NCBI GenBank assembly: GCA_030019335.1
Contig: JASEET010000004.1
Location: forward strand, 62,001 to 126,000
Length of the DNA: 64,000 nucleotides
Reading direction: 5' to 3'
DNA from: Candidatus Bathyarchaeia archaeon
Lineage (GTDB): Archaea > Thermoproteota > Bathyarchaeia > Bathyarchaeales > Bathycorpusculaceae
Shown here: in pieces, positions 43,491-52,330 of the stretch
Position numbering within the stretch: position 1 is the stretch's first letter
Layout of the letters: each line of letters begins with the position of its first letter
Notes under the pieces: generated by a model
Database searches by the model: none
Seen by the model: only the letters and a program-made list of their open reading frames with translations
Told to the model about the DNA's origin: nothing
Position numbers and translations under genes: made by a program

Positions 43491-44144
43491 ATGCCCTTAG
43501 ACCAGAAAACGATACTAGCTGCTATTCAAGAGGCAAAGGAAAAATCCAAAAAGAAGAATTTCACCCAATCAATAGAGCTTATTCTAAGCCTGCAAGACAT
43601 TGACATGAAATCGAGTGAGGGCAGAATTCAAGAACGTATAGAACTGCCATATTCTCCACCGGAGAAACAAAACAAAATATGTGTCATTGCCTCCGGAGAA
43701 TTAGCCCTAAAAGCGAGAAAGGCGAAGGCAGACCTAGTCATTGAAAGGGCTGAGCTTGGAGGGTTGGCGGGTAATAAGCGGGAACTGCGGAAAATAGCTA
43801 ATGAATATGACTTTTTTATAGCTGAGGCTCCCTTAATGCCCATGGTAGGCAAAATCTTTGGTCCCTTTTTAGGTCCGAGAGGAAAAATGCCAGTGCCAGT
43901 TCCGCCAACAGCAGACATAGAAGGTTTGATTAAGAAACATCGTAAAACGATCATTGTGAGGATGCGTAACCAGCCAGTTCTGCAGTGTCGCGTCGGGACG
44001 GAAAGCATGAAGGAAGAGGAGATAGCTGAAAACGTTCAAGCAGTTTTAAGGACTATAGAGAGAAAACTTAAAAGGGGAATGAAAAACATCAAGTTCGCCT
44101 GCATAAAAACGTCTATGGGCACGCCTGTAAGGATTAAGCCATAA
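43491..44144 (+). CDS. rpl1: Ribosomal protein L1
   Basis: 217 residues from ATG 43491 (MPLDQKTILAAIQEAKEKSK), preceded by GAGG; a TTG six codons upstream is also open. It has FGPFLGPRGKMPVPVPPTAD and VGTESMKEEEIAENV. L1 often represses its own mRNA in archaea, and the leader could carry the binding site, but I see no clear kink-turn-like copy. Confidence 0.95.
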   Translation: MPLDQKTILAAIQEAKEKSKKKNFTQSIELILSLQDIDMKSSEGRIQERIELPYSPPEKQNKICVIASGELALKARKAKADLVIERAELGGLAGNKRELRKIANEYDFFIAEAPLMPMVGKIFGPFLGPRGKMPVPVPPTADIEGLIKKHRKTIIVRMRNQPVLQCRVGTESMKEEEIAENVQAVLRTIERKLKRGMKNIKFACIKTSMGTPVRIKP

Positions 44145-44157
44145 GAGAGGAAAACAG

Positions 44158-45051
44158 ATGCCATCCCAGCAAGTTTTGCAGGAAAAAATCAGCGAAGTTG
44201 AAGAGATAACACAGCTAATAAAACAATATAAAGTGATTGGAATAGCCAGCCTACAGAAGGTTAGGGCAACACAACTGCAAGAACTCAAGAAAAACCTGGC
44301 AGACAAGGTGCACATGCGAGTCATAAAAAACACTTTAATGGGAAGATCTATTGAAAACTGCAAAGAAAAACCGGACCTGGAAAAACTTTTGGAACACTTA
44401 ACAGGGTCAAACCTTTATCTACTCACGGATTTAAACCCGTTCAAACTGGCGTTGCTCTTAGAAAGAGGCAAAGTTAAAATAACGGCTAAGTCTGGCGACA
44501 TAGCAGCCTTCGACGTCGTAGTTCCAGCTGGAAACACTGGACAGCCGCCCGGTCCAATAATTAGTCAGTTGAACGCTGTTGGTTTGCCTACAAGGATTGA
44601 GGCTGGAAGCGTCTGGATAACCAGAGATACGCTAGTTGTTAGGAAAGGTGAAGTAATCTCGGAAAGACTTGCCAGTGTCCTATCAAAGCTTGGAATAAAA
44701 CCGGTGGAAGCCGGGCTGGTGATGAAAGTTGCATACGACGACGGCTTAATAATAACTCAAGAACAACTTCGAATAGACATAAACGAAACTATACAAAGCG
44801 TTCAAAATGCTCATGCAGACGCCTTCGCATTATCATTAAGCATAGCCTATCCAACAACGGAAAACATAGAAATGCTTGTGCAAATCGCCCACCAAGAAGC
44901 CTACGCACTTGCAATAAATGCAGCCGTACCCACCAAAGAAACAATAGCAGACTTGATTAGAAAGGCACATATTGAAATGTTAAGTTTAAGTAGTAGGTTG
45001 CATACTTTAGAGGAAAAGGCTATGCCCGCTGAAAAATCTGAAAAAAGTTAA
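44158..45051 (+). CDS. rpl10: Ribosomal protein L10 (P0)
   Basis: 297 residues. The RNA-binding N-terminus (IKQYKVIGIASLQKVRATQL) and the stalk-binding helices with repeated Ala/His-rich segments (NAHADAFALSLSIAYPTTEN, AHQEAYALAINAAVPTKETI) are visible. The C-terminus (AMPAEKSEKS) lacks the acidic GLGALFG tail some archaeal P0 proteins share with L12. Confidence 0.95.
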   Translation: MPSQQVLQEKISEVEEITQLIKQYKVIGIASLQKVRATQLQELKKNLADKVHMRVIKNTLMGRSIENCKEKPDLEKLLEHLTGSNLYLLTDLNPFKLALLLERGKVKITAKSGDIAAFDVVVPAGNTGQPPGPIISQLNAVGLPTRIEAGSVWITRDTLVVRKGEVISERLASVLSKLGIKPVEAGLVMKVAYDDGLIITQEQLRIDINETIQSVQNAHADAFALSLSIAYPTTENIEMLVQIAHQEAYALAINAAVPTKETIADLIRKAHIEMLSLSSRLHTLEEKAMPAEKSEKS

Positions 45052-45078
45052 AATAGTTGAACGGAGAGGTGAAAAGGT

Positions 45079-45384
45079 ATGGAATACATTTACGCTGCAA
45101 TGCTCCTTCACAAGGCTGGAAAAAAAATAAACGAAGAAAACCTAACGCAGGTTTTGACGGCAGCAGGCATAAACGTTGACACGATAAGAATCAAAGCATT
45201 AATGGCTTCCCTAGCTGAGGTTAACATTGAAGAAGCAATTAAATCCGCTCCAACAATGATGGCTGCTCCAGCAGCACCAGCAGCAGAAACAAAACCAACA
45301 GGGGAAGAGAAGAAAAAGAAGGAAGAAGAAGAGAAAGCAAAAGAAGAAGCAGCACTCGAAGGTCTAGGAGCACTATTCGGCTAG
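45079..45384 (+). CDS. rpl12: Ribosomal protein L12 (P1)
   Basis: 101 residues: N-terminal dimerisation helices ([20 protein letters not shown]), an Ala/Pro hinge ([16 protein letters not shown]) and the acidic tail ending GLGALFG. It closes the stalk operon. Confidence 0.95.
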   Translation: MEYIYAAMLLHKAGKKINEENLTQVLTAAGINVDTIRIKALMASLAEVNIEEAIKSAPTMMAAPAAPAAETKPTGEEKKKKEEEEKAKEEAALEGLGALFG

Positions 45385-45424
45385 GAAAACCATCATTTCT
45401 ATTTTCCAGTTCTATAAACACATT

Positions 45425-46438
45425 TTAGCTTTTTAGTTTTTTCCAGAGTACTAGGGGTAGCCACCCACAGATAATCATTAGAGTGCCGGGAAAAGCTCTT
45501 AATTCATAAGTAAGTATCAAAGTTTCAAAAATGAAGAAAGATATAGACATTGCTAAAACTGAGGAAACTGCAAAACCTCTACCAAATTTTTTCAAAGTTT
45601 GTATACCAATCAACCCCGCAAAGAAAAAGTCACCCAAACCCAAAGACATGAAAAGCGTGCCCCATTCAGTCACAATTGCAGGAACGGTTGGCAATGAAAT
45701 TAGCACAGGAAGTCTAAGACCAGAAACATGCCTTGCTGCGGAAACCATTGTACCGGTAAACAAGACAAGTATTATGTCCATAACCGTGAGAAGACAGACG
45801 AAAATAAGTGATGTTTTCCATGTGAATAGGCTTCCTAGGTAAAGAATAATCAAAGTGGCGAAAACGATTCCGTATAGATTTAGCAAGTAAGGAAACCAGA
45901 TGGGAGTTCCGCTGAAGAACACGTATAAAACTATGAAGAGCGCTGGTGGCAATATCGCTAGATACCATCTTTCCTTCGTATTCGTCCTATTTTCTTCGTA
46001 TAACAATGCTATGAACGCAAAGCCGAAGAGACAATATAATGCTAAAGCCCCATAGGCAACAGTGCTACTTGCACCAAAATTGAATAGGCTAATCGTAGCT
46101 GCCACGAAACTAACTATAAAAAATGCTGTGCAGAAAAGTCTAGCCTTAGCTTTTTGGAAATCTGAAAAAAGATAAGTGAATATGAGGAGCAGCATGGAAT
46201 AGGCGAAGAGAAACATTATCATAATAGCCATCTGTGGAATAAACACCATTAAAGACACGGTCACGCTTATTGCGGCAACAAGCAAGACGGCGTCTCGAAC
46301 ACCAAACTCCTTCTCCTCAAAAACAACCTTCAACTTCTTCTCAACCTTCCTTTCCAAAAACATAGCCACTATAATAACCATAAAAAGCGTTAAAGGCATA
46401 GCAATATCGAAATACATACACGCACATAAGCAAAACAA
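45425..46438 (-). CDS. Presenilin/SPP-like intramembrane aspartyl protease
   Basis: 337 residues with about nine hydrophobic helices. Two acidic residues lie in helices as expected: LTVMDIILVLF and SLGLGDFFFAGLIGIQ, the latter the GxGD signature of presenilins and signal peptide peptidases. A PAL motif in the last helix is not clear (AFPGTLMIICGWLPL). Likely cleaves membrane-spanning peptides. Start uncertain: an upstream cysteine-rich stretch MFCLCACMYFD may not be translated, and MPLTLFMVII begins at residue 14. Confidence 0.8.
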   Translation of the reverse strand: MFCLCACMYFDIAMPLTLFMVIIVAMFLERKVEKKLKVVFEEKEFGVRDAVLLVAAISVTVSLMVFIPQMAIMIMFLFAYSMLLLIFTYLFSDFQKAKARLFCTAFFIVSFVAATISLFNFGASSTVAYGALALYCLFGFAFIALLYEENRTNTKERWYLAILPPALFIVLYVFFSGTPIWFPYLLNLYGIVFATLIILYLGSLFTWKTSLIFVCLLTVMDIILVLFTGTMVSAARHVSGLRLPVLISLPTVPAIVTEWGTLFMSLGLGDFFFAGLIGIQTLKKFGRGFAVSSVLAMSISFFIFETLILTYELRAFPGTLMIICGWLPLVLWKKLKS

Positions 46439-46696
46439 ACATTTATTTCTTTATCATTTAGAATGTTTCTTTAGCCTTTGCTACTTGCGTTTTCTAAACA
46501 GTCATAGAATCGTTAAAAGTGCAGACGTATTCGATTTCAGCTTCTATGAGGTTTTCAGCTTCGTAATGTCGAGTTAGTTAGAGTTCTGGATAAAGGAGAT
46601 ACAGATGAACGGCTAGAAAGCTTAGAATAAAATGAAATTGATCATAATTGCATTGTTTATATAAGGAGAAAAAGAGAAATAAAAAAGGGGATATCG
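46439..46696 (+). other. Intergenic stretch with a possible coding fragment
   Basis: This 258-base gap is A+T-rich. Between 46543 and 46630 a plus-strand frame after TGA reads GFQLRNVELVRVLDKGDTDE and RLESLE before TAA, which looks like the end of a small lost gene. No start codon is in place. Nothing else is seen. Confidence 0.25.
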
Positions 46697-47090
46697 TTGG
46701 CAAAAGAGGTTATGAGAAGAATTTTTGGTGTGATCCTAGGCATTTTAATTTCTTGTCTATTGACATACTCGTTATTAATACATTCCATTTTATTCATGGT
46801 TTTCAAGGCATTCTAACGCCCATGGGTATAGCGGCAGTCGCGGTTTCATTGGAGGATTCGTGAGTAGAAATTCTAAGGCTGGTTTCTTGTCGGGGTTGTT
46901 GGCGGGCGTAATCGGCGTACCTTTAGCCACAAGTTACCTCATTAGCCTAATGCTTAGTCTTCCCTTCGGCTCTGTTCTGACACTGGCATACAATCTGAAT
47001 CTAGGGACTTACATTCTCTTTGGATTGATAGGTGGAACAGTTGGAGCAACAGGCGCGTGGATAGAGAGCAAACTTATACACTCACAATAA
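46697..47090 (+). pseudogene. Small membrane protein (DUF5518-like) broken by two frameshifts
   Basis: TTG 46697 after GGGGAT starts MAKEVMRRIFGVILGILISC, a hydrophobic helix that stops at a TAA near 46816. A second frame gives ILTPMGIAAVAV, and a third GFIGGFVSRNSKAGFLSGLL and the rest to 47090 with three more hydrophobic helices. Read together they make a roughly 130-residue membrane protein of the small glycine-rich type common in archaea. Two single-base slips near 46806 and 46840 are needed. The last part alone, from GTG 46860, could still be expressed. Confidence 0.45.
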
Positions 47091-47115
47091 AAAGAATAGG
47101 GGGTGAGAAAGACTT

Positions 47116-47562
47116 ATGGGACTTTTAAAGAGGTTTAAAGCACCTAAAGCTACGATATCAGTGACCTTAGATAAGCAGGCATTTAATCTCAATGAAACCA
47201 TGACAGGCAAGTTCAGTGTTTCATCATCGGAAGAATTTGATGCGGATGAATCAAGAATTGAATTATGGGTAACTGAGTGGACGAAGGCTACTGAAAAGAA
47301 GGGTTCTGGAAGTGAAGAAAGGACTGTGACGGCTGAGCAGAATGCTAAGTTGCATGAAGGAAAGATTGCAGTAGCTGGAAGAATGCATATCACTGAGGGC
47401 TTTAATCAACAATTTCCCTTCAGCATACCTTTACCATCAGGCATTCCGCCAACCTACCGTGGTCATAATGCACGGAACACTTGGAGGATGAAGGGAGTGA
47501 TGGCTGTTAAAGGCAGACCAGATGTAACCAGCCACATCATGGAAGTTCAAATAAACCCTTAA
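47116..47562 (+). CDS. Spo0M-like arrestin-fold protein
   Basis: 148 residues: LLKRFKAPKATISVTLDKQA, LNETMTGKFSVSSSEEFDAD and FNQQFPFSIPLPSGIPPTYR fit the SpoOM/arrestin-like family. In bacteria Spo0M influences sporulation; the archaeal role is unknown. The GGGGGTGAG before the ATG is a strong ribosome site. Confidence 0.85.
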   Translation: MGLLKRFKAPKATISVTLDKQAFNLNETMTGKFSVSSSEEFDADESRIELWVTEWTKATEKKGSGSEERTVTAEQNAKLHEGKIAVAGRMHITEGFNQQFPFSIPLPSGIPPTYRGHNARNTWRMKGVMAVKGRPDVTSHIMEVQINP

Positions 47563-47649
47563 CATTGTATTAGTCGACAAGTTCAAACCGAAAAATATGC
47601 TTGAAAACGAGGGATTTGCGAGGAAAGTAGCCATTACATAGGCGAACAT

Positions 47650-48510
47650 TTAAATTTTAAAGGCGAAAGTGCGGTTTAAAACAGCCAAAGAAGCTATGAG
47701 TGCCTCTTCAGTCCGAATGGTTTCTGTTCCCTGCATCGGGATAGTGTTAACAACAAAATCCACAACATCGTTCAAGTTAAGTCCTTCACATCCGACTATT
47801 TCGTACAGCCCCTGCGTCGGTGCTCCAAAACCTACGAGAATGTTGTTGGCACTTCTCCATTTTTCAGCTATTCTTTCAGCGATATCAGCAAATGGAACAC
47901 CGTATTTAGAGGTAGCAATGGTTAAGTCGAAACCTCTGTTTTTCACCATCTTTCCAAAAGGATGCCTCTCCACAGTAACAGTGTAGCCCCAATACTCTGG
48001 TATCTCCCCACGATTTGCAAGTTCAACCTCAACCCGCTTGTCAACTTTTATAATTCTCACAGTGACGCGTCTGTCTATAGGTAATCGTCTGTTCGGGATT
48101 AGTGCTGGCTGTTCAACACCGATGTCTACAAGCATGCCTTTCTTTGTTTTGGATACAGCAACGCCTTCACGATATTCGCCAACCTTCAAGTTCTTCATTC
48201 TGCGGTTTAGTGGATGATGCGGCGTCCGCAATGGTGGAAGTATACCTACATATCGCAACTCAGGTTTAAGCTTGAAAAGTCTTTTCCTTAGGTATTGCGG
48301 CGTCTCCATGTATGCGAGCAACACCGCAGTTAAATCCATATCAGCAACTTGGTTAACTTTTGGATTATCTGGATAAATCATGATTTCGTCAACTCTAAAA
48401 ATTGCGGCTACTCTTCCAATTAAACCGATTTTAGAGGTTTTCTCGCGTAAGTGTGGTGTGTCGGAAACTATGGAAGCAGGTATTGCTATGGAAAGTTTTT
48501 TCCTCTGCAA
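47650..48510 (-). CDS. SPOUT-family RNA methyltransferase (COG2106)
   Basis: 286 residues. SPOUT knot parts are LSIAIPASIVSDTPHLREKT at the start and ILVGFGAPTQGLYEIVGC, NTIPMQGTETIRTEEALIAS at the end. An OB-like insertion (VGEYREGVAVSKTKKGMLVD) lies in the middle, as in the archaeal COG2106 proteins. Substrate RNA unknown. Confidence 0.88.
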   Translation of the reverse strand: MQRKKLSIAIPASIVSDTPHLREKTSKIGLIGRVAAIFRVDEIMIYPDNPKVNQVADMDLTAVLLAYMETPQYLRKRLFKLKPELRYVGILPPLRTPHHPLNRRMKNLKVGEYREGVAVSKTKKGMLVDIGVEQPALIPNRRLPIDRRVTVRIIKVDKRVEVELANRGEIPEYWGYTVTVERHPFGKMVKNRGFDLTIATSKYGVPFADIAERIAEKWRSANNILVGFGAPTQGLYEIVGCEGLNLNDVVDFVVNTIPMQGTETIRTEEALIASLAVLNRTFAFKI

Positions 48511-48642
48511 ATTTAATTTTCCGCCTTGTTAATTGAAAACTATTTTTCACAGATAAAAGTCTTAAAAGACTGTTATGAGCCTTCTGTTTAAAAGCTAAAA
48601 GCATAATATAGAATTTACAATCGAATGAAGGAGTGAAGGAAA

Positions 48643-49755
48643 TTGTCAAAAACAACAATTTTGGATAATCTTGATGAAGTTAAGAAAATTGATAAAAGTA
48701 ACATGCTTTCCCTTTGTGCCGAAGCTCCCAAACATTTTGAAGAGGCGGTGAAACTAGCCAGAACTGTCTCAATTGGTTATCCTAAGCCTCAAACAATTAT
48801 TGTCGCTGGCATGGGTGGCTCAGCAATTGGCGGAGAACTTCTAAAGGACTGGATAAGAGACAAAATCAGAGTTCCTATCGAAGTTTGCAGAGAATATTCA
48901 CTGCCAGCTTATGCGAACGAGAAAACCCTGGTGCTTATTGTGAGCTATTCTGGAGAAACAGAGGAAGCCCTGAGCGTATTTCTAAAAGCAGTTAAGAGAA
49001 ACTGCATGGCCATCTGCATAAGCTCCGGAGGAAAGTTGCTTGAATTTTCTGAAAAACTGAAAGTGCCGCATTTACGTGTTCCTTTGGGAGTGCCTCCCCG
49101 CGCCGCCATTCCATACCTATTTCTGCCCATGCCAATATTTCTGGAGAAAATCGATTTAATTTCAGACATTAATTCGGAAATTTCTGAAGCCATCAAAATC
49201 TTAAAACGGGTCAGGGATGAGAATTCGTCTGAAAAACTGCTCAGCGACAATTTCTCTAAGAGATTGGCTTCAAACATTGATGGAACGGTTCCTGTGGTTT
49301 ACGGTTTTGGGATTTATCGTGCTGTTGCCCAGCGTTTTAAGCAGCAGTTTAACGAGAACAGTAAAGTTCCATCCAAATGGGAGTTTTTCCCAGAGCTTAA
49401 TCACAATGAAGTTGTCGGTTGGGAAGTTGCAAAAGAGCTTGCAAGGTGTTTTTCCGTAATCTTCATCCGAGACAAAGATGAGCCAGATGAAATGCGTCAG
49501 AGAATCGAAACTACAAAAGAGCTGATATACGCTCCATCGATGAACGTTTTCGAAGTTTGGAGCATGGGCAAAAGCAGATTAGCCAAAATGTTATCCACCG
49601 TCTGCATTGGAGACTTCACAAGTGTGTATTTGGCTATATTGCGAGGAATAGACCCGACACACGTAAAAACGATAACTTTGTTAAAAGAGAAAATGAAAAG
49701 GGTGGGGATAAAAGAAAAAATAATCCGTGAACTGCAAAAATTTTGCACAAAATAA
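48643..49755 (+). CDS. Bifunctional phosphoglucose/phosphomannose isomerase
   Basis: A 370-residue SIS-domain enzyme. AGMGGSAIGGELLKDWIRDK and IVSYSGETEEALSVFLKAVK are the two sugar-binding loops, and HNEVVGWE contains the catalytic histidine region. The length and sequence fit the archaeal bifunctional PGI/PMI rather than cupin PGI. Start is TTG with GGAGTGAAGG upstream. Confidence 0.92.
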   Translation: MSKTTILDNLDEVKKIDKSNMLSLCAEAPKHFEEAVKLARTVSIGYPKPQTIIVAGMGGSAIGGELLKDWIRDKIRVPIEVCREYSLPAYANEKTLVLIVSYSGETEEALSVFLKAVKRNCMAICISSGGKLLEFSEKLKVPHLRVPLGVPPRAAIPYLFLPMPIFLEKIDLISDINSEISEAIKILKRVRDENSSEKLLSDNFSKRLASNIDGTVPVVYGFGIYRAVAQRFKQQFNENSKVPSKWEFFPELNHNEVVGWEVAKELARCFSVIFIRDKDEPDEMRQRIETTKELIYAPSMNVFEVWSMGKSRLAKMLSTVCIGDFTSVYLAILRGIDPTHVKTITLLKEKMKRVGIKEKIIRELQKFCTK

Positions 49756-49763
49756 AGTCTAGC

Positions 49764-50834
49764 TCACGCTTTTCCCATGATAAAATCTGTAAACATTTTT
49801 TCAGCCGTTTCGATGGGTGTGAGCTGGAGCGGATGTTTAAAGGCGTATGCTGAAATCGGCAGTATTACTCCTTTTAGCTTTCTGTTTAAGGCAATCTTCA
49901 CAGCCCGTATCACATCGAACAAGGCAGAGCCAGCATTCGGTGCATCAACCGTTGAAAGCCTCAAATCTATTCGCATCGGCACCCTGCAGAAGTACAACCC
50001 TTTAATCCAGAAGTAGCTGTCGCGTCTATTCTGCAAAAAGTCCACGTAATCCGTGGAGCCAGCAACCACAGCAGCCTTATATGGCAGAGCTGTTTCAACA
50101 GACTTTGTCTTAACAATTCGTTTGACATCCCTTGTTCGTTCCAGCGTATCCAAGGATTCTGTGCCTCCTCCAACATCAAGCTGATATGTTTCAGTTATGC
50201 GAACACCATGCATTGAAAGCAGTTTCAGCAAGGTCTTATGCAATGTGGTCGCGCCTACTTGGTCAATTAAGTCGTCGCCTACGAGTGGCAGTTCAGCCTC
50301 TTCGAAACGCTTAGCCCATGCAGCATCACTAGCAATAAAGGCGGGTGTGGTATTTACAAAGGCGCAGCCAGCACTTAACGCTTGTTCAGCATACCGTTGA
50401 GAAGCCTTAACCGCTCCGCTTGGAAGCAAATTAACCACGATTTCTGCGCCACTTTCTTTTAACACATCTGCAACGTTTACTTCGGGTAGACTGCTTACTT
50501 GGACAATGTTTTTTGTGTATTCTCCTATTCCGTCTAAAACTGGACCTTTGTGCACTGTAACGTTGGTTTGTGGGACATTAACAAGTTTGAGGGTATTGTT
50601 TGGCGGTGCATAGATGGCTTCAGCTAAGTCTTTTCCAACTTTTCGGTTGTCAATGTCGAAGGCTGCAACGATTTGGATGTCTCTTGGGTGGAAGCCTCCG
50701 AGAAAGAGATAACGTAATCCGATGCAGTCTTCCTCTTTTTTACAGTTGCTATAATATTGCAAACCTTGAACAAAGGCTGAGGCGCAGTTTCCAACACCTA
50801 CTAAAGCGATTTTTATTTTCAGCAAATTCGACAC
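49764..50834 (-). CDS. ino1: Myo-inositol-1-phosphate synthase
   Basis: 356 residues. The NAD-binding VGVGNCASAFVQGLQYYSN and the core LVGDDLIDQVGATTLHKTLL, YQLDVGGGTESLDTLERTRD are typical. It makes inositol phosphate from glucose 6-phosphate, which PGI/PMI next door could supply, for archaeal lipid head groups or solutes. Confidence 0.94.
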   Translation of the reverse strand: MSNLLKIKIALVGVGNCASAFVQGLQYYSNCKKEEDCIGLRYLFLGGFHPRDIQIVAAFDIDNRKVGKDLAEAIYAPPNNTLKLVNVPQTNVTVHKGPVLDGIGEYTKNIVQVSSLPEVNVADVLKESGAEIVVNLLPSGAVKASQRYAEQALSAGCAFVNTTPAFIASDAAWAKRFEEAELPLVGDDLIDQVGATTLHKTLLKLLSMHGVRITETYQLDVGGGTESLDTLERTRDVKRIVKTKSVETALPYKAAVVAGSTDYVDFLQNRRDSYFWIKGLYFCRVPMRIDLRLSTVDAPNAGSALFDVIRAVKIALNRKLKGVILPISAYAFKHPLQLTPIETAEKMFTDFIMGKA

Positions 50835-50913
50835 CCTGTTAACATTTCCTTATTTTTGCGACTGCTTTATAAAGTCATATGTTACCTTATGGCTAAAAAT
50901 AGAGGTTATTGAA

Positions 50914-51144
50914 ATGAAGGCTTGGTTAGATGTGGCTGTTTTGCACTGTCCAAACTGCGGACATTATTATGTAGATGCGTCATGGTATGTTGTGGAAATG
51001 GAATCAGACATTGAATGTGGAAATTGCGGAACAACGTTTAACAGCAAGAAAAACGCAACAGACCGCATAATGCTTGAATTCCAAACAGACGAAAATGGAA
51101 AAATGCGGAAAGTGAAAATCGTTGAGCAATTAAAATTAGAATAG
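50914..51144 (+). CDS. Small zinc-ribbon protein
   Basis: 76 residues. HCPNCGHYYVD and ECGNCGTTFNSK give CxxC...CxxC, 21 residues apart. The remaining part is soluble. Function unknown; it is convergent with the DUF917 gene. Confidence 0.8.
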   Translation: MKAWLDVAVLHCPNCGHYYVDASWYVVEMESDIECGNCGTTFNSKKNATDRIMLEFQTDENGKMRKVKIVEQLKLE

Positions 51145-51163
51145 TATATTAGCTTTTCCAAAC

Positions 51164-52234
51164 TTATGATGCTAACTTTTCGATGGGCACATATTCCTCA
51201 AACATGTTTGACCTTTGAAGAACATCCTTCCATAGTTCCAATCCTTTACTTGTTCTCCATTTCTGCGGTGCTGGTAAACCTAAAACTGCGAATTTGTCGC
51301 CTTTTTCGATTTTTTCGGCGGTGATGCACTTGCCATTTTCTGGATGCACAGGAGTGATGATGTCCGGGGCGATTGCAGCGAGCTTTCTATCTCTATAAGC
51401 GACAAGCACTTCGTTTTTGGCTTTAAATTCAAATATGCTTTCTGTGTATTCATGTGTCCCGCGAAGTTTTATGTCAACAAATGTGAAGCCTGCTTCTGTT
51501 TCCCGTTCAACATAGTCTACAACACCTTCGAAAAGTTTGAAGCCGCCTGTTTCCTTCACAACAGCTTTTATGGGGTCAACACTTTTCCTCAGCATCTTTC
51601 CAATTTGCATGGACTTTGACAAGCTAAGCTGAATTGGCGAAGTCTTCGCTTGGACACCTGTTAAAATTCTTCGGGCAGTATAAGCACTATGATTCCATTC
51701 AGCAGCAAGAACCCGAGCAATTCTTTCAGCAGCCTTTGAATTCACAGTTTCCTTTGCAACAACTATGTTTTTCGCGTGAAGGCCTGCAACAACCATAGGG
51801 GTCAATGGAATGTCATCAATTGTGTAAACTTTTAAATGAACTTCTGGAACGGACCTGCCAGCTCCATCAGCATCCACAACCAGAATACCACATCTGGCGG
51901 CAACATCAACCGCTGCTAAAGTGTTAAAGCCACCTAGTTCCACGGGAATTGTGGCATAAGCAGAAAAACCTGCATATTCCTCTAAAATCCTTAAAGTCTT
52001 AACCGCTGCATCAGCGTCATATTCAACAGTAGTTGTAGCACCAACACATGCAAAATTCACAACTTTCGCGTCATTGGGCACTTCAGAAGGAGATACAAGC
52101 TTAACTGTATAGCCGTCAGAAACAAGCGTATCCACCAATTTGTAGCCTATTTCAGGGTCACCGCCACCTCCAGCGGAAAAAATCGCTGCCCCATCCACTA
52201 AATCTAGCAAGTCTTGAGGGCGTAGGATTCTCAA
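51164..52234 (-). CDS. DUF917 family protein
   Basis: 356 residues. FSAGGGGDPEIGYKLVDTLV and CVGATTTVEYDADAAV at the start, GRSVPEVHLKVYTIDDIPL and the C-terminal beta-rich part match DUF917 (S-methyl thiohydantoin desulfurase-like) proteins. In bacteria they occur with hydantoin catabolism; the archaeal substrate is not known. Metal-binding residues were not checked individually. Confidence 0.85.
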   Translation of the reverse strand: MRILRPQDLLDLVDGAAIFSAGGGGDPEIGYKLVDTLVSDGYTVKLVSPSEVPNDAKVVNFACVGATTTVEYDADAAVKTLRILEEYAGFSAYATIPVELGGFNTLAAVDVAARCGILVVDADGAGRSVPEVHLKVYTIDDIPLTPMVVAGLHAKNIVVAKETVNSKAAERIARVLAAEWNHSAYTARRILTGVQAKTSPIQLSLSKSMQIGKMLRKSVDPIKAVVKETGGFKLFEGVVDYVERETEAGFTFVDIKLRGTHEYTESIFEFKAKNEVLVAYRDRKLAAIAPDIITPVHPENGKCITAEKIEKGDKFAVLGLPAPQKWRTSKGLELWKDVLQRSNMFEEYVPIEKLAS

Positions 52235-52330
52235 CTTTAAATCACCAAACTTTGTTATTTCAGAAACAATTTATTATTTTAGTAAGCCTTAAAGTCTTTG
52301 AACATTTAAGTTAACAGAGGTTGAACAGAA

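Noticed and set aside
46648-46863. A 71-codon frame as an independent gene
   Set aside because: Only its last third looks protein-like, and it fits between two pieces of the broken membrane gene.
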